DNA from: CAYNFP01 sp964396655
Lineage (GTDB): Bacteria; Bacillota_I; Bacilli_A; RF39; UBA660
Direction of reading: 5' to 3'
Assembly (NCBI GenBank): GCA_964396655.1
Contig: CAYNFP010000003.1
Location: 1-64,000 of the forward strand
DNA: 64,000 nucleotides
Below, piece by piece: positions 8,444 through 16,836 of the stretch. Both the position numbers and the translations under genes were made by a program. Position 1 is the first letter of the stretch, and each line of letters opens with the position of its first letter. The notes under the pieces are model-generated. The model saw only the letters and a list, made by a program, of their open reading frames with translations. It was not told where the DNA came from and ran no database searches.

Positions 8444-9034
8444 ATGAAAAAATTTAAAAATAGAAAAACTTTATTATCAATGTTAATACTATTTATAATT
8501 GGACTAGCTTTTGGAATTACTTTTATATTTTTCATAACAGATTTAGATAAATCTATTTTAAAAAAAGAAATGGTAGAATACATAAATCTTGTTAATTCTG
8601 ATTCTTATCAATATTTAAAAGGCTTTATAACAAGTGTTAGAATAAATTTGTTATATATGACGGTTATATGGGCATCAGGAATATTATTTATCTTTTTCCC
8701 ACTTATTCATTTTATTATATTTTATAAAGGATTTTTAATGGGATTTTCTATTTCTACTTTTATTTTTATTTATAAATTAAAAGGATTAATATATTCTATA
8801 ATATTTATGTTTCCACATGAATTTATTAATATATTTATACTTATTACATTATCGGTTATAGTCTTAAAATTTAGTAAAAGTTTATATCTTAAAATCAAAA
8901 GTGACGAAAAAATAAGTATAAAATCTCTAAGTAAAAAATATATTACTACTTATTTTATATTTATTGGTTTTTCAATTTTAAGTAGTCTTTTAGAAATATT
9001 TTTTAATACATTTTTAATAAGACTTGTGATATAA
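8444..9034 (+). CDS. SpoIIM family membrane protein
   Basis: This 196-aa protein has about five hydrophobic segments: roughly residues 10-31, 65-90, 93-112, 115-142 and 168-195. The pattern matches the SpoIIM/DUF95 family: an early membrane helix, a loop of about 40 residues, the YKGFLMGFS motif near the middle, and an MFPHEF motif. In Bacillus, SpoIIM works with SpoIID and SpoIIP in septal peptidoglycan remodelling during engulfment, but broad family members occur in non-sporulating bacteria. It precedes mnmA by 21 bases, so it could share its transcript. No SpoIID or SpoIIP is seen. Confidence 0.7.
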   Translation: MKKFKNRKTLLSMLILFIIGLAFGITFIFFITDLDKSILKKEMVEYINLVNSDSYQYLKGFITSVRINLLYMTVIWASGILFIFFPLIHFIIFYKGFLMGFSISTFIFIYKLKGLIYSIIFMFPHEFINIFILITLSVIVLKFSKSLYLKIKSDEKISIKSLSKKYITTYFIFIGFSILSSLLEIFFNTFLIRLVI

Positions 9035-9055
9035 TCATTGCGAGGTGAAAAGAAT

Positions 9056-10147
9056 ATGAAAGTAGTAGTGGGAATGAGTGGCGGAGTCGATAGTGCAGTC
9101 GCTGCATATTTACTTTTAAAAGAAGGCTATGAAGTAGTAGGACTTTTCATGAGAAACTGGGATAGTAATATAAATAATGATGTTGAAGGAATAACAGAAG
9201 GTATTTGTCCTCAAGAATTAGATTATATAGATGCTAAAAAAGTATGTGATGAATTATCAATTCCATTATATAGAGTTGATTTTATTAAAGAATACTGGGA
9301 TTATGTATTTAAATATTTTTTAGATGAATTAAAACGTGGTAGAACACCAAATCCCGATATAATGTGTAACAAGTATATAAAATTTGATTTATTTATTAAA
9401 GAAGCTAAAAAACTTGGTGCTGATAAGATTGCAACTGGACATTATGCAATTATAAAAGATGGTAAAGTATATAAAGCTAAAGATCAAAATAAAGATCAAA
9501 CATATTTTTTATCTCAGGTAACAAAAGAACAATTTAAAGATATATTGTTTCCTGTAGGAAATTATACAAAAGATGAAATAAGAAAAATAGCTGAAGATAA
9601 TAACATTCCTGTATCAAATAAAAAGGATTCTACTGGTATATGTTTTATAGGAGAAAGAAATTACCAAAAATTTATTTCTAATTATTTAAAAGGTGAAATT
9701 GGAGATATTATTGATATAGATACTAATGAAGTAATTGGAAAACATAATGGATTAATGAACTATACTATTGGACAAAGAAGAAATATTGGTATTTCAGGTA
9801 ATTTAAAAAGGCATTATGTATGTGGTAAAAATGTAGATAAAAATATATTATATGTTGCTTTTGGTGAAGATAATAAATATTTGCTTTCAGATGAAGCAAT
9901 AATTGAGAATATGAATTATATAAGTAATGAAAAACCAATTGAAGCAGAATGTAAATTTAGGTATAGAGCGGAATATAATAATATTAAAATAAAATACTTA
10001 AATAATAATGAAATATTGGTAAAATATGACAATGTTAAATCAGTTACTCCTGGTCAAGCATGTGCTATATATTATAAAGATGAAATGATTATGGGAGGTA
10101 TAATTAAAGAAGTTAGAAAAAATAACAAAAAACTGTGGTATTTATAA
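9056..10147 (+). CDS. mnmA: tRNA-specific 2-thiouridylase
   Basis: This enzyme makes 2-thiouridine at tRNA position 34 (Lys, Glu, Gln) using sulfur from a cysteine desulfurase. It has the PP-loop GMSGGVDSAVA near the N-terminus, the catalytic cysteine in PDIMCNKYIKF, the second cysteine in STGICFIGER, and GQRRNIG. ATG at 9056 is chosen because GAGGTGAAAAG lies just upstream, giving 363 aa, a normal length. The family frequently sits beside a cysteine desulfurase gene; none is visible here. Confidence 0.96.
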   Translation: MKVVVGMSGGVDSAVAAYLLLKEGYEVVGLFMRNWDSNINNDVEGITEGICPQELDYIDAKKVCDELSIPLYRVDFIKEYWDYVFKYFLDELKRGRTPNPDIMCNKYIKFDLFIKEAKKLGADKIATGHYAIIKDGKVYKAKDQNKDQTYFLSQVTKEQFKDILFPVGNYTKDEIRKIAEDNNIPVSNKKDSTGICFIGERNYQKFISNYLKGEIGDIIDIDTNEVIGKHNGLMNYTIGQRRNIGISGNLKRHYVCGKNVDKNILYVAFGEDNKYLLSDEAIIENMNYISNEKPIEAECKFRYRAEYNNIKIKYLNNNEILVKYDNVKSVTPGQACAIYYKDEMIMGGIIKEVRKNNKKLWYL

Positions 10148-10196
10148 TTAATATGTGTTATAATTAAACGAAATTTTGAAAAGGGAGGTTTTAAAA

Positions 10197-10412
10197 ATGA
10201 ATAATGATAATGTATTTACAAAAATAGAACAATACGCAAACGAAAAAGGTCGTGAAGCAGTAGCTAAATTATTGCCCGAAGTATCTGCTGGTACTAAATT
10301 AATAATTTTTGATCAAGCAAAAAGAGAGGCATATATTAAAGCGTTAAAAGATTATGGAATAAAAGGCGGAATAAAACCTACTTCTAATGCACGTAAATTA
10401 GAATTGAACTAA
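10197..10412 (+). CDS. Conserved-looking 71-aa hypothetical protein
   Basis: This small soluble protein starts MNNDNVFTKIEQ and ends with a Lys/Gly-rich tail. The function is not recognised. It is preceded by a near-perfect ribosome site (AAGGGAGG, 8 bases before ATG) and followed immediately by a strong terminator, so it forms its own unit or ends the mnmA unit. The helical N-terminal half and the basic Gly-rich C-terminus give no clear fold. The strong expression signals argue that it is real. Confidence 0.65.
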   Translation: MNNDNVFTKIEQYANEKGREAVAKLLPEVSAGTKLIIFDQAKREAYIKALKDYGIKGGIKPTSNARKLELN

Positions 10413-10430
10413 TAAATTAGTTCTTTTTTA
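10406..10430 (+). terminator. Rho-independent terminator
   Basis: Arms GAACTAAT and ATTAGTTC separated by two bases are followed by TTTTTTA. The left arm overlaps the end of the 71-aa ORF. Confidence 0.85.
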
Positions 10431-10442
10431 TTTGTTTTTTAC

Positions 10443-10471
10443 TTGACATAATATATGTAAAGATTTACAAT
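10443..10471 (+). promoter_or_regulatory. Consensus promoter with internal palindromic operator
   Basis: TTGACA (10443-10448) and TACAAT (10466-10471) are separated by 17 bases. A palindrome TGTAAA-GA-TTTACA (10456-10469) sits between and overlaps the -10 element. It drives the HTH regulator at 10501, so autoregulation is the simplest reading. Confidence 0.75.
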
Positions 10472-10500
10472 TATAATGTAGAGTAGGGAGGTAAGTTTTA

Positions 10501-11280
10501 ATGACTTATTTAAATGAATTATTACAAGAGGTTGGTATATCCAAAGTAAAATTAGCTAAGTATTTAGGGGTTTCTAGACAAATGATATATAATTATTTGG
10601 AATTAGAAAATTTAAATAAATGGCCAAAGGAAAAGAAAATTTTGCTTTTTAAATTATTTGATATACAAGATGGAAATGAAGAAACACTAAAAAAGATTAA
10701 AATCAATGCAGAATACCTGGAGCAGGTAGAGACTAAATTATATCAAAATATTAAAGATGATATGAGTTCTAATGAACAATTTTTTGATTTAAAAGAATTG
10801 TCTAAAGAAGAAAAGACTTTATTAAATGATTTAGTATTTATTATTAAAGAAAAATTTACTGATGACAAAAAAGGGGAGGATACATACTACTCTTTCCTAT
10901 ATTTATATCATACACTTCAGTCTATGAATAATGTTCCTGAAATTAAATATTTGTTTGCATATTTATCTAAGAAAACAGGATTTACAGATCCAATGGAATT
11001 CAAATTTGATGAATCTAAACAATTTATATTAGAAAGCATAATTTTTACTGCATTTACTTTATATAATAACGGAGGAGCAACCAAGAGTAAATTAGTAGAC
11101 TCTCATAATAGATTTGTTCAAGAAATTAATACTGAAAAAGAAGAAACATTATCTAGAACACAACAATTAAATTATTTAAGAGTACAAGCATTAAAAGAAC
11201 TAGGATATAAAGATATAACTAAAGAGAATGCTACAGAAGTATTCAATAAAATAGCAGAAATTCAATCTAGAAAAGCATAA
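10501..11280 (+). CDS. XRE-type helix-turn-helix regulator with unknown C-terminal domain
   Basis: This 259-aa protein has a Cro/C1-type HTH at about residues 10-35 (SKVKLAKYLGVSRQMIYNYL). Residues about 60-259 form a long, mostly helical region I do not recognise, which may be a sensor or oligomerisation domain. It has a strong GGGAGG ribosome site. The promoter contains a dyad placed where a repressor would block RNA polymerase. No obvious partner gene is adjacent: the next gene is convergent. It is probably a transcriptional regulator; its targets and ligand are unknown. Confidence 0.75.
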   Translation: MTYLNELLQEVGISKVKLAKYLGVSRQMIYNYLELENLNKWPKEKKILLFKLFDIQDGNEETLKKIKINAEYLEQVETKLYQNIKDDMSSNEQFFDLKELSKEEKTLLNDLVFIIKEKFTDDKKGEDTYYSFLYLYHTLQSMNNVPEIKYLFAYLSKKTGFTDPMEFKFDESKQFILESIIFTAFTLYNNGGATKSKLVDSHNRFVQEINTEKEETLSRTQQLNYLRVQALKELGYKDITKENATEVFNKIAEIQSRKA

Positions 11281-11321
11281 TAATTATTTCGCATAATATA
11301 TATTATGTTAACTTCTATAAA

Positions 11322-12095
11322 TTATAATAAGAAATGATTAATAAGTACCACTACTACTCCTAGAGACATACCGATAATCATATTCTTTTTTTTATTATAT
11401 TTTAATACTTCTGGAAATAATTTATTTATTGATAACGTTATCATAATACCTGCAACTAATATTAATACTATACTTAATGATATATTTGTAATATACTTTT
11501 TAAATATTAGATATGTCATTATAGCGCCTATTGGTTCAGCAAGTCCTGAAATTAGAGAGTACACTACTCCTTTTCTTTTTGAATGAGTAGAGTAATATAT
11601 AGGAACAGCAATAGATATTCCTTCTGGAATATTATGCATCATTATAGCTAAACCTAAACTGATTCCTAAATTTAAATCTTTATAAGCACTCATGAATGTA
11701 GCGATACCTTCTGGAAAATTATGTAACATTAGGGCAATCATACTTAATACCCCTACTCTAAACAAGTTTTTATCAGAATTTTCACAACAATTTTCTGTTG
11801 TTTTATTAATCTTATTATTTATATAATTGACTGAGATCATTCCTAATAAAAAAACTATTATTAATATAATAAAACCATAAAAATAACCAAATCTTCTAAC
11901 TATTGAATAAGAAGATTCTGGTATTAATTCAATTATAGATATCATTATCATGACACTTAAAGAAAAACTTAGACAAGTTGTTATAAATTCTTCTTTATTT
12001 TTAATTTTTAAATATACAATTAATCCCCCAACAACAGTAGATAAACCCGCTATCGTAGAAATTAATAAAGGTCCAAATATTCCCATAAATATCAT
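11322..12095 (-). CDS. ZIP family metal transporter (ZupT-like)
   Basis: This 257-aa polytopic protein has about eight membrane segments. The family's metal-binding motifs HNFPEGIATF and HNIPEGISIAVP occur in the predicted fourth and fifth segments. ZIP/ZupT proteins import Zn(II) and other divalent metals. The loop between helices 3 and 4 contains ENCCENSD, a short Cys/Glu patch instead of the usual His-rich loop. The start is uncertain: ATG at 12095 and ATG at 12086 are both in frame and neither has a clear ribosome site. It is a single gene, convergent with the HTH gene and divergent from the Arg/Ser-rich ORF. Confidence 0.88.
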   Translation of the reverse strand: MIFMGIFGPLLISTIAGLSTVVGGLIVYLKIKNKEEFITTCLSFSLSVMIMISIIELIPESSYSIVRRFGYFYGFIILIIVFLLGMISVNYINNKINKTTENCCENSDKNLFRVGVLSMIALMLHNFPEGIATFMSAYKDLNLGISLGLAIMMHNIPEGISIAVPIYYSTHSKRKGVVYSLISGLAEPIGAIMTYLIFKKYITNISLSIVLILVAGIMITLSINKLFPEVLKYNKKKNMIIGMSLGVVVVLINHFLL

Positions 12096-12155
12096 TTAAA
12101 TATATGCATTTATATTTATTTTTTTACCATAATAATTGTAGGTGGTGATATTTAA

Positions 12156-12284
12156 ATGGCTAATACAAGAGCTAGAGCAAATTCTAATTCAAGAAGTAGA
12201 AGTAGAAGTGGTGCTCGAAATAATGTATCTAGATGTAATTCGCGTTCAAAAAGCAGATCAAGAGCTAGAAATACTACAAAATAA
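12156..12284 (+). CDS. 42-aa arginine/serine-rich basic micro-protein (protamine-like)
   Basis: The peptide starts MANTRARANSNSRSRSRSG and ends RSRARNTTK, with 11 Arg, 10 Ser, no acidic residue and one Cys (residue 27). ATG at 12156 has AGGTGGTG 8 bases upstream. The overlapping +1-frame ORF from 12142 has no such support. Composition suggests a nucleic-acid-binding peptide, comparable in character to protamines or small basic spore/nucleoid proteins, but no family is recognised. It is monocistronic and ends in a bidirectional terminator. Coding is well supported by the start context and composition; the function is inference. Confidence 0.7.
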   Translation: MANTRARANSNSRSRSRSGARNNVSRCNSRSKSRSRARNTTK

Positions 12285-12290
12285 TAGCCA

Positions 12291-12323
12291 AAAAAGAAGA
12301 TATTTTATATATCTTCTTTTTTT
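12291..12323. terminator. Bidirectional terminator between the Arg/Ser-rich ORF and deoB
   Basis: Stem GAAGATAT/ATATCTTC with a 5-base loop, flanked by A5 on the left and T7 on the right, serves both convergent transcripts. The deoB stop codon lies in the hairpin. Confidence 0.85.
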
Positions 12324-13474
12324 ATTTCATCCATTATAGATTGTCCTATAGGTAAAGTATTTTCTATATTAAAATTGTCTAATATTGTAGCACTTATATC
12401 TGCAAAAGAACTTCTATCCCCTATTCTATGTGAATTTTTTATTATAGATGAAAATAATATAAGCGGAGTATTTTCTCTTGTATGATCTGTTCCTCTATAT
12501 GTAGGATCATTACCATGATCTGCAGTAAATATAACTAAGTCTGTTTTCTTTAAATTCTTTAAAAATATTGGTAAATAATAATTAAATTCCTCTAATGCTT
12601 TTAAATAATTGTCTTTATCTCTTCTGTGACCATATAGAGAATCAAAATCATTTAAATTTGCAAAACATAATCCATCGAAATTTGCTTTAGAAAAGTCTAT
12701 TAATTTCATTAAACCATCTAAATTATTTTTTGTTTTTAATTTAGTTGTTATTGATTTATTATTAAATATATCAGATATTTTACCAATAGAAATTGTTTGT
12801 AAATTATTTTTATATAATAAATCCAATGCATTAAGTGGTGGATCTATAGCAAAATCTTTTCTGTTTGGTGTTCTTGTAAAATTATTTGGAGTTCCGATAT
12901 ATGGTCTTGATATAATACGTCCTATATTATATGGACTTCCTGATGTTATTTCTCTTATTTTATGACATATATCATATAATTCTTCCAAAGGTATTACTTT
13001 TTCATGAGCAGCTATTTGAAGAACTGAATCAGCTGATGTATAAACAATTAAAGCCCCCGTTTTTATCTGCATTTCACCAAGTTCATCAATAATATTTGTA
13101 CCTGAAGCAACAACATTACCAATAACATCTCTACCACTTAATTCTTTTATTTTTGATATTAATTCTAATGGGAATCCTTTTGGATATGTTGCGAATGGTT
13201 CTTCTCTTTTAATACCCATCATTTCATAATGACCATTTAAAGTGTCTTTTCCAGCATTATTTGGTTTCATTTTACAATAAAGACTATATTTTGTATCATC
13301 ACTTTTACCAACTAAATTTAAAAAACCAAGTTTTTCCATTATATTTAAATTATAATTTCTTCCTTCAACTATATGACCTAATGTATTAGCTCCAACATCC
13401 CCATATTTAGATGCATCTTCTGCTTCCCCCACTCCCAAACTATCCAAAACTATTAAAAATATTCTTTTAAACAT
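12305..13474 (-). CDS. deoB: Phosphopentomutase
   Basis: This 389-aa alkaline-phosphatase-superfamily enzyme interconverts ribose/deoxyribose 1- and 5-phosphates in nucleoside salvage. The N-terminal metal/phosphate motif VLDSLGVGEAEDA, the YTSADSVLQIAAHE segment and the C-terminal FTADHGNDPT and DHTRENTPLI motifs are present. It has an AAAAAGGAGG ribosome site over the xerD stop codon. xerD-deoB adjacency is also found in Bacillus (ripX-drm). Confidence 0.96.
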   Translation of the reverse strand: MFKRIFLIVLDSLGVGEAEDASKYGDVGANTLGHIVEGRNYNLNIMEKLGFLNLVGKSDDTKYSLYCKMKPNNAGKDTLNGHYEMMGIKREEPFATYPKGFPLELISKIKELSGRDVIGNVVASGTNIIDELGEMQIKTGALIVYTSADSVLQIAAHEKVIPLEELYDICHKIREITSGSPYNIGRIISRPYIGTPNNFTRTPNRKDFAIDPPLNALDLLYKNNLQTISIGKISDIFNNKSITTKLKTKNNLDGLMKLIDFSKANFDGLCFANLNDFDSLYGHRRDKDNYLKALEEFNYYLPIFLKNLKKTDLVIFTADHGNDPTYRGTDHTRENTPLILFSSIIKNSHRIGDRSSFADISATILDNFNIENTLPIGQSIMDEIKKEDI

Positions 13475-13476
13475 AA

Positions 13477-14364
13477 TTACTCCTCCTTTTTAGCTCTTGG
13501 ATTTGAATCAAAATAACTTTTTTTAACAAAATCATTACTTAAGTGTGTATATATTTCAGTTGTTGTTATATTTTCATGCCCCAGTAATAACTGTACACTT
13601 CTTAAATCAGCCCCACCCTCTAACATATGTGTTGCAAAACTGTGTCTAAGTATGTGTGGACTTACTTCTTTATTAATATTTTTCCCTTTTGCTTCTTTTT
13701 TTATTATTTTATCAAAAGATATTCTACTTAATTTACCCCCATGATTATTTAAAAATAAATAATTATTATAAGGTTTATTCTTAGGAAAAAAATTATTTCT
13801 ATATTCTTCAATATATATATTTAAATATTTAATTGCGATATCTCCGATAGGCAATATTCTTTCTTTATTTCCTTTACCTTCCACTTTTATTAAACAATTA
13901 GTGACATCTATATTATTTAATTTTAAACCTAATAATTCACTAACTCTAATACCAGAAGCATACATTAATTCTAACATTGCTTTATTACGATAATCAAATT
14001 TATTATTAAGATTTACATTTAATAGTAAATCAACCTCATTAATTGTTAAAAATTTAGGTAATCTTTTAGGTGATTTTCTTGTAGTAAAATTTATCATAGG
14101 ATTTTTAAAATTATATTTTCTAGATATATATTTATAAAATTCTTTTAATGAACTTATTTCATGATTCATCGAACTATTTGACATTATACTATTCAAATAT
14201 GTTAGATATTTAGTAATGTCATCTTCAGTAATATTTATTAAATCTTTTTTAATATGCTTTAAAAAACTATATAAAGAAATACTATAACTTTTAATAGTGT
14301 TTTCACTTAGCTTTTTAGTTAATAAAATATAAGTTTTATATTCTTCTATTAAATCATTATTCAT
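13477..14364 (-). CDS. xerD: Tyrosine site-specific recombinase XerD/XerC type
   Basis: This 295-aa recombinase has an N-terminal SAM-like DNA-binding domain (about residues 1-95) and a C-terminal catalytic domain. The catalytic set is visible: Arg in SGIRVSELL, Lys in EGKGNKER, His and Arg in HILRHSFATH, His in LLGHENITTT, and Tyr in EIYTH. It resolves chromosome dimers at dif with FtsK. The deoB neighbour supports XerD rather than an integrase. No att sites or phage genes are nearby. Confidence 0.93.
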   Translation of the reverse strand: MNNDLIEEYKTYILLTKKLSENTIKSYSISLYSFLKHIKKDLINITEDDITKYLTYLNSIMSNSSMNHEISSLKEFYKYISRKYNFKNPMINFTTRKSPKRLPKFLTINEVDLLLNVNLNNKFDYRNKAMLELMYASGIRVSELLGLKLNNIDVTNCLIKVEGKGNKERILPIGDIAIKYLNIYIEEYRNNFFPKNKPYNNYLFLNNHGGKLSRISFDKIIKKEAKGKNINKEVSPHILRHSFATHMLEGGADLRSVQLLLGHENITTTEIYTHLSNDFVKKSYFDSNPRAKKEE

Positions 14365-14384
14365 GCTTTAATTATCTCACAAAA

Positions 14385-14427
14385 ACCTACAAAATAAAAC
14401 TAGTAAGAATTATCTTCCTACTAGTTT
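14385..14427 (-). terminator. Terminator downstream of the 14485-14961 gene
   Basis: Inverted arms AAACTAGTA and TACTAGTTT (14397-14405 and 14419-14427), with extra pairing inside the loop, are followed on the minus strand by a T-rich stretch. Confidence 0.7.
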
Positions 14428-14484
14428 CTTATAAAATAACAACAGTTGGTTTTTGAAACCTCAAATTCATATTCATTTCTTCTA

Positions 14485-14961
14485 CTAATTTTTGGTTAAT
14501 GTTAAATCTTTTTGTGTAATTCTTTCTTTTATTGCTTCTAATTCTTCTAAAGTAAATGTTTCTTTTTCTTTTTCGGCATCTGTTAAATAAAAGTCCAACG
14601 GAAATATACTATTAGAGATAATTGTGTTTTCGTCTGGCTTTGAATTACCAAAAAAACTATTTTGACCTGGATTTATATCATACCATTCTTTTGTTTCTGG
14701 TGAATAATAATGATTATTTTGTAATCCACTAAGATTTTCATGAACAAAATATTCAAGTTCTTTTTCTTCTCCGTACAAAACCAATATATTTTCTTTTATA
14801 TATTCGTCAGTATTTTCTAATTTAGCTATTTTTTTCTTATCGGCATTATTGACTATACAGCCCATAGGAAAGACTATTGCTCCAAACATAAATATAAAAG
14901 CTAAGATTGAAGCAAATCCACGACTACTGAAAAATTCAGAAAAATATCTATTTCTTTCCAT
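14485..14961 (-). CDS. Membrane-anchored hypothetical protein, 158 aa
   Basis: A basic N-terminus and one membrane segment (about residues 15-36) are followed by a charged extracellular or cytosolic domain rich in Glu and Lys. The sequence MGCIV at the end of the membrane segment resembles a lipobox but lies rather deep in the protein. No family is recognised. It is separate from xerD by a terminator and divergent from rarA. It has a good ribosome site (AAGGAGAAG) upstream of ATG. Confidence 0.65.
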   Translation of the reverse strand: MERNRYFSEFFSSRGFASILAFIFMFGAIVFPMGCIVNNADKKKIAKLENTDEYIKENILVLYGEEKELEYFVHENLSGLQNNHYYSPETKEWYDINPGQNSFFGNSKPDENTIISNSIFPLDFYLTDAEKEKETFTLEELEAIKERITQKDLTLTKN

Positions 14962-15054
14962 AATATTTTCTTCTCCTTAATTTTATTATAATATATATTT
15001 ATTATAGTGTCAAAATTTATTTAAAAATGGTAAAATAATAAGTAAGGAGATATT

Positions 15055-16254
15055 ATGGACCTACTTCAAAATCAATTAAGACCCAATAAATTAAAAGATG
15101 TTATTGGCCAAGAACATTTAATTGGAGATAATAAAATATTATCTAACCATGTTAAGAACAAGAAAATTTTTAATATGATTTTATATGGTAAAAGTGGTAT
15201 TGGAAAAACCACTATAGCTTTAGCGTTAATTGATGAACTTAAAATGAACTATAGAGTATTAAATGCTACAATTAATAGTAAGAAAGATTTTGATGTTGTA
15301 TTTGAAGAAGCTAAAATGTATGGTAATTTAGTGCTTGTTATAGATGAAATACATAGAATGAATAAAGATAAACAGGATTTACTATTATCATATTTAGAAA
15401 GTGGTTTAATTACATTAATTGGTCTTACTTCATCTAATCCATATCATAGTATAAATCCTGCTATTAGAAGTAGATGTCAAATATTAGAATTGAAACCAAT
15501 ATCAACTGAAGATATAATTAAAGCTATTAAAAATATTAAAAAAGTATATAAAGATTTAGATTTAGATAAAAAAACCATCAATTATATAGCGTCTTTATCA
15601 AATGGTGACCTAAGATATGCATATAATTTAGTTGAATTTTGCTATTACAGTTTTGGTCCTAAGTTTGATATAGATACTATAAAAGAAATAAATACTAAGA
15701 CTAATGTAAGTATAGATAAAAATGATAATGATTATTATGACACTATAAGTGCCTTTCAAAAGAGTGTAAGAGGATCTGATGTTGATGCTGCTATCCACTA
15801 TTTAGCAAGACTAATTGAAGGTGGAGACTATGATATTATTTATAGAAGAATGCTTGCTATGTGTTATGAAGATATTGGACTAGCTAATCCTTCAATGGGA
15901 CCTAAAGTAGTAGCAGCTATTGAGGCAGCTGAAAGACTTGGATATCCAGAGTTAATTTTACCGCTATCTAACGCAGTAATAGATATGGCTCTAAGTCCTA
16001 AGAGTAATTCAGCTTATTTAGCTATAAATGCTGCTATAAATCGTTTAAAAGAAGGTAATATAGGATCTATACCAAATAATATTACTAGTCATACAAATAG
16101 TTACTTATATCCTCATGATTATCCACCATATTATTATGTAAAACAACCATATTTACCAGAAAAGATAAAAACAGATATTTATTATAAACCAAAGAACAAT
16201 AAATATGAGCAAGAATTAAAAAAGTTCAATGAATTAAAAAAAGGAAATAAATAA
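15055..16254 (+). CDS. rarA: Replication-associated recombination protein RarA (MgsA) AAA+ ATPase
   Basis: This 399-aa clamp-loader-like ATPase acts at stalled replication forks and with single-stranded-DNA-binding protein. It has Walker A GKSGIGKTT, Walker B VIDEIHRM, and sensor GLTSSNP. The C-terminal tetramerisation region has the family motifs FQKSVRGSDVDAA and RMLAMCYEDIGLANP. It has an AAGGAG ribosome site. It lies near tcdA, as yrvN-yrvM do in Bacillus, but on the opposite strand and with one gene between them. Confidence 0.95.
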   Translation: MDLLQNQLRPNKLKDVIGQEHLIGDNKILSNHVKNKKIFNMILYGKSGIGKTTIALALIDELKMNYRVLNATINSKKDFDVVFEEAKMYGNLVLVIDEIHRMNKDKQDLLLSYLESGLITLIGLTSSNPYHSINPAIRSRCQILELKPISTEDIIKAIKNIKKVYKDLDLDKKTINYIASLSNGDLRYAYNLVEFCYYSFGPKFDIDTIKEINTKTNVSIDKNDNDYYDTISAFQKSVRGSDVDAAIHYLARLIEGGDYDIIYRRMLAMCYEDIGLANPSMGPKVVAAIEAAERLGYPELILPLSNAVIDMALSPKSNSAYLAINAAINRLKEGNIGSIPNNITSHTNSYLYPHDYPPYYYVKQPYLPEKIKTDIYYKPKNNKYEQELKKFNELKKGNK

Positions 16255-16266
16255 TTTCCTTTTATT
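16239..16266. terminator. Bidirectional terminator between rarA and the 16269 gene
   Basis: Stem AAGGAAAT/ATTTCCTT with an AAATA loop, flanked by A-rich and T-rich sequence on either side, overlaps the rarA stop. Confidence 0.75.
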
Positions 16267-16268
16267 TT

Positions 16269-16787
16269 CTAATGTAACATACCAGAAACTTGATCAAAAT
16301 TTTGAATAATTAATGACTCTGCATATTTAAAAGTATTATTTAAATCTTGATCTTCTAATAGTTCTGACCCTTTTATAATATTAAATTCAAAATTATATCT
16401 TGGCTTTAATTGTTCTATTAAAAAATTGTATTGTATTTCATTAATATATTCAGGAAAATATATAAAACAGATCATTCCTTCTGTTTGAATTATAATTGTT
16501 CCTTGATTTGAAACATTCACCGCTGCTTCAAAAGGATTGATTTTTTGAGTTGGGCAATTTGTAATAAAACCAATATATTGAGTTTCTTTACTATGGCCTG
16601 ATACAAGTTTATCTATATCTCTTTTAATGACTACTCCATCTCTTGAAATTCCTATTACTCCTCTATCCCATTCATAAATTTTTCCACTAATTAAATCTCT
16701 AGGACTCCATCTTTTTTTGGGATTACTACTTCTTTTAATAGTTCCATTTAATTTGAAATATTTATTTGAAAATTTTATATTTGTCAT
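16269..16787 (-). CDS. Hypothetical protein, 172 aa
   Basis: This soluble, slightly basic protein has no recognised domain. It contains WSPRDLISGKIYEWDRG and GVIGISRDGVV segments that look like beta-strands, and a helical C-terminus. GAGGGTAA before ATG supports the start. It lies between rarA and tcdA, facing tcdA's direction, with a 49-base gap to tcdA's end, so it could be last in the tcdA unit. Confidence 0.6.
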   Translation of the reverse strand: MTNIKFSNKYFKLNGTIKRSSNPKKRWSPRDLISGKIYEWDRGVIGISRDGVVIKRDIDKLVSGHSKETQYIGFITNCPTQKINPFEAAVNVSNQGTIIIQTEGMICFIYFPEYINEIQYNFLIEQLKPRYNFEFNIIKGSELLEDQDLNNTFKYAESLIIQNFDQVSGMLH

Positions 16788-16836
16788 TTACCCTCACATA
16801 AAAATTATAACAAAAAAACATTATTAATGTCAAAAA

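Noticed and set aside
11292..11307. Perfect 16-base palindrome CATAATATATATTATG after the HTH gene.
   Set aside because: It could be a weak terminator, but there is no T run on the needed strand, and AT-rich palindromes are expected by chance at this composition.
12142..12339. A 65-aa plus-strand ORF starting at 12142.
   Set aside because: It is a +1-frame shadow of the Arg/Ser-rich micro-protein; its start has no ribosome site while ATG 12156 has a strong one, and it runs through the terminator.
13477..14364. Tyrosine recombinase as the integrase of a mobile element.
   Set aside because: Adjacent to deoB as in the conserved XerD locus, no direct repeats, no phage or plasmid genes near, no base-composition change.
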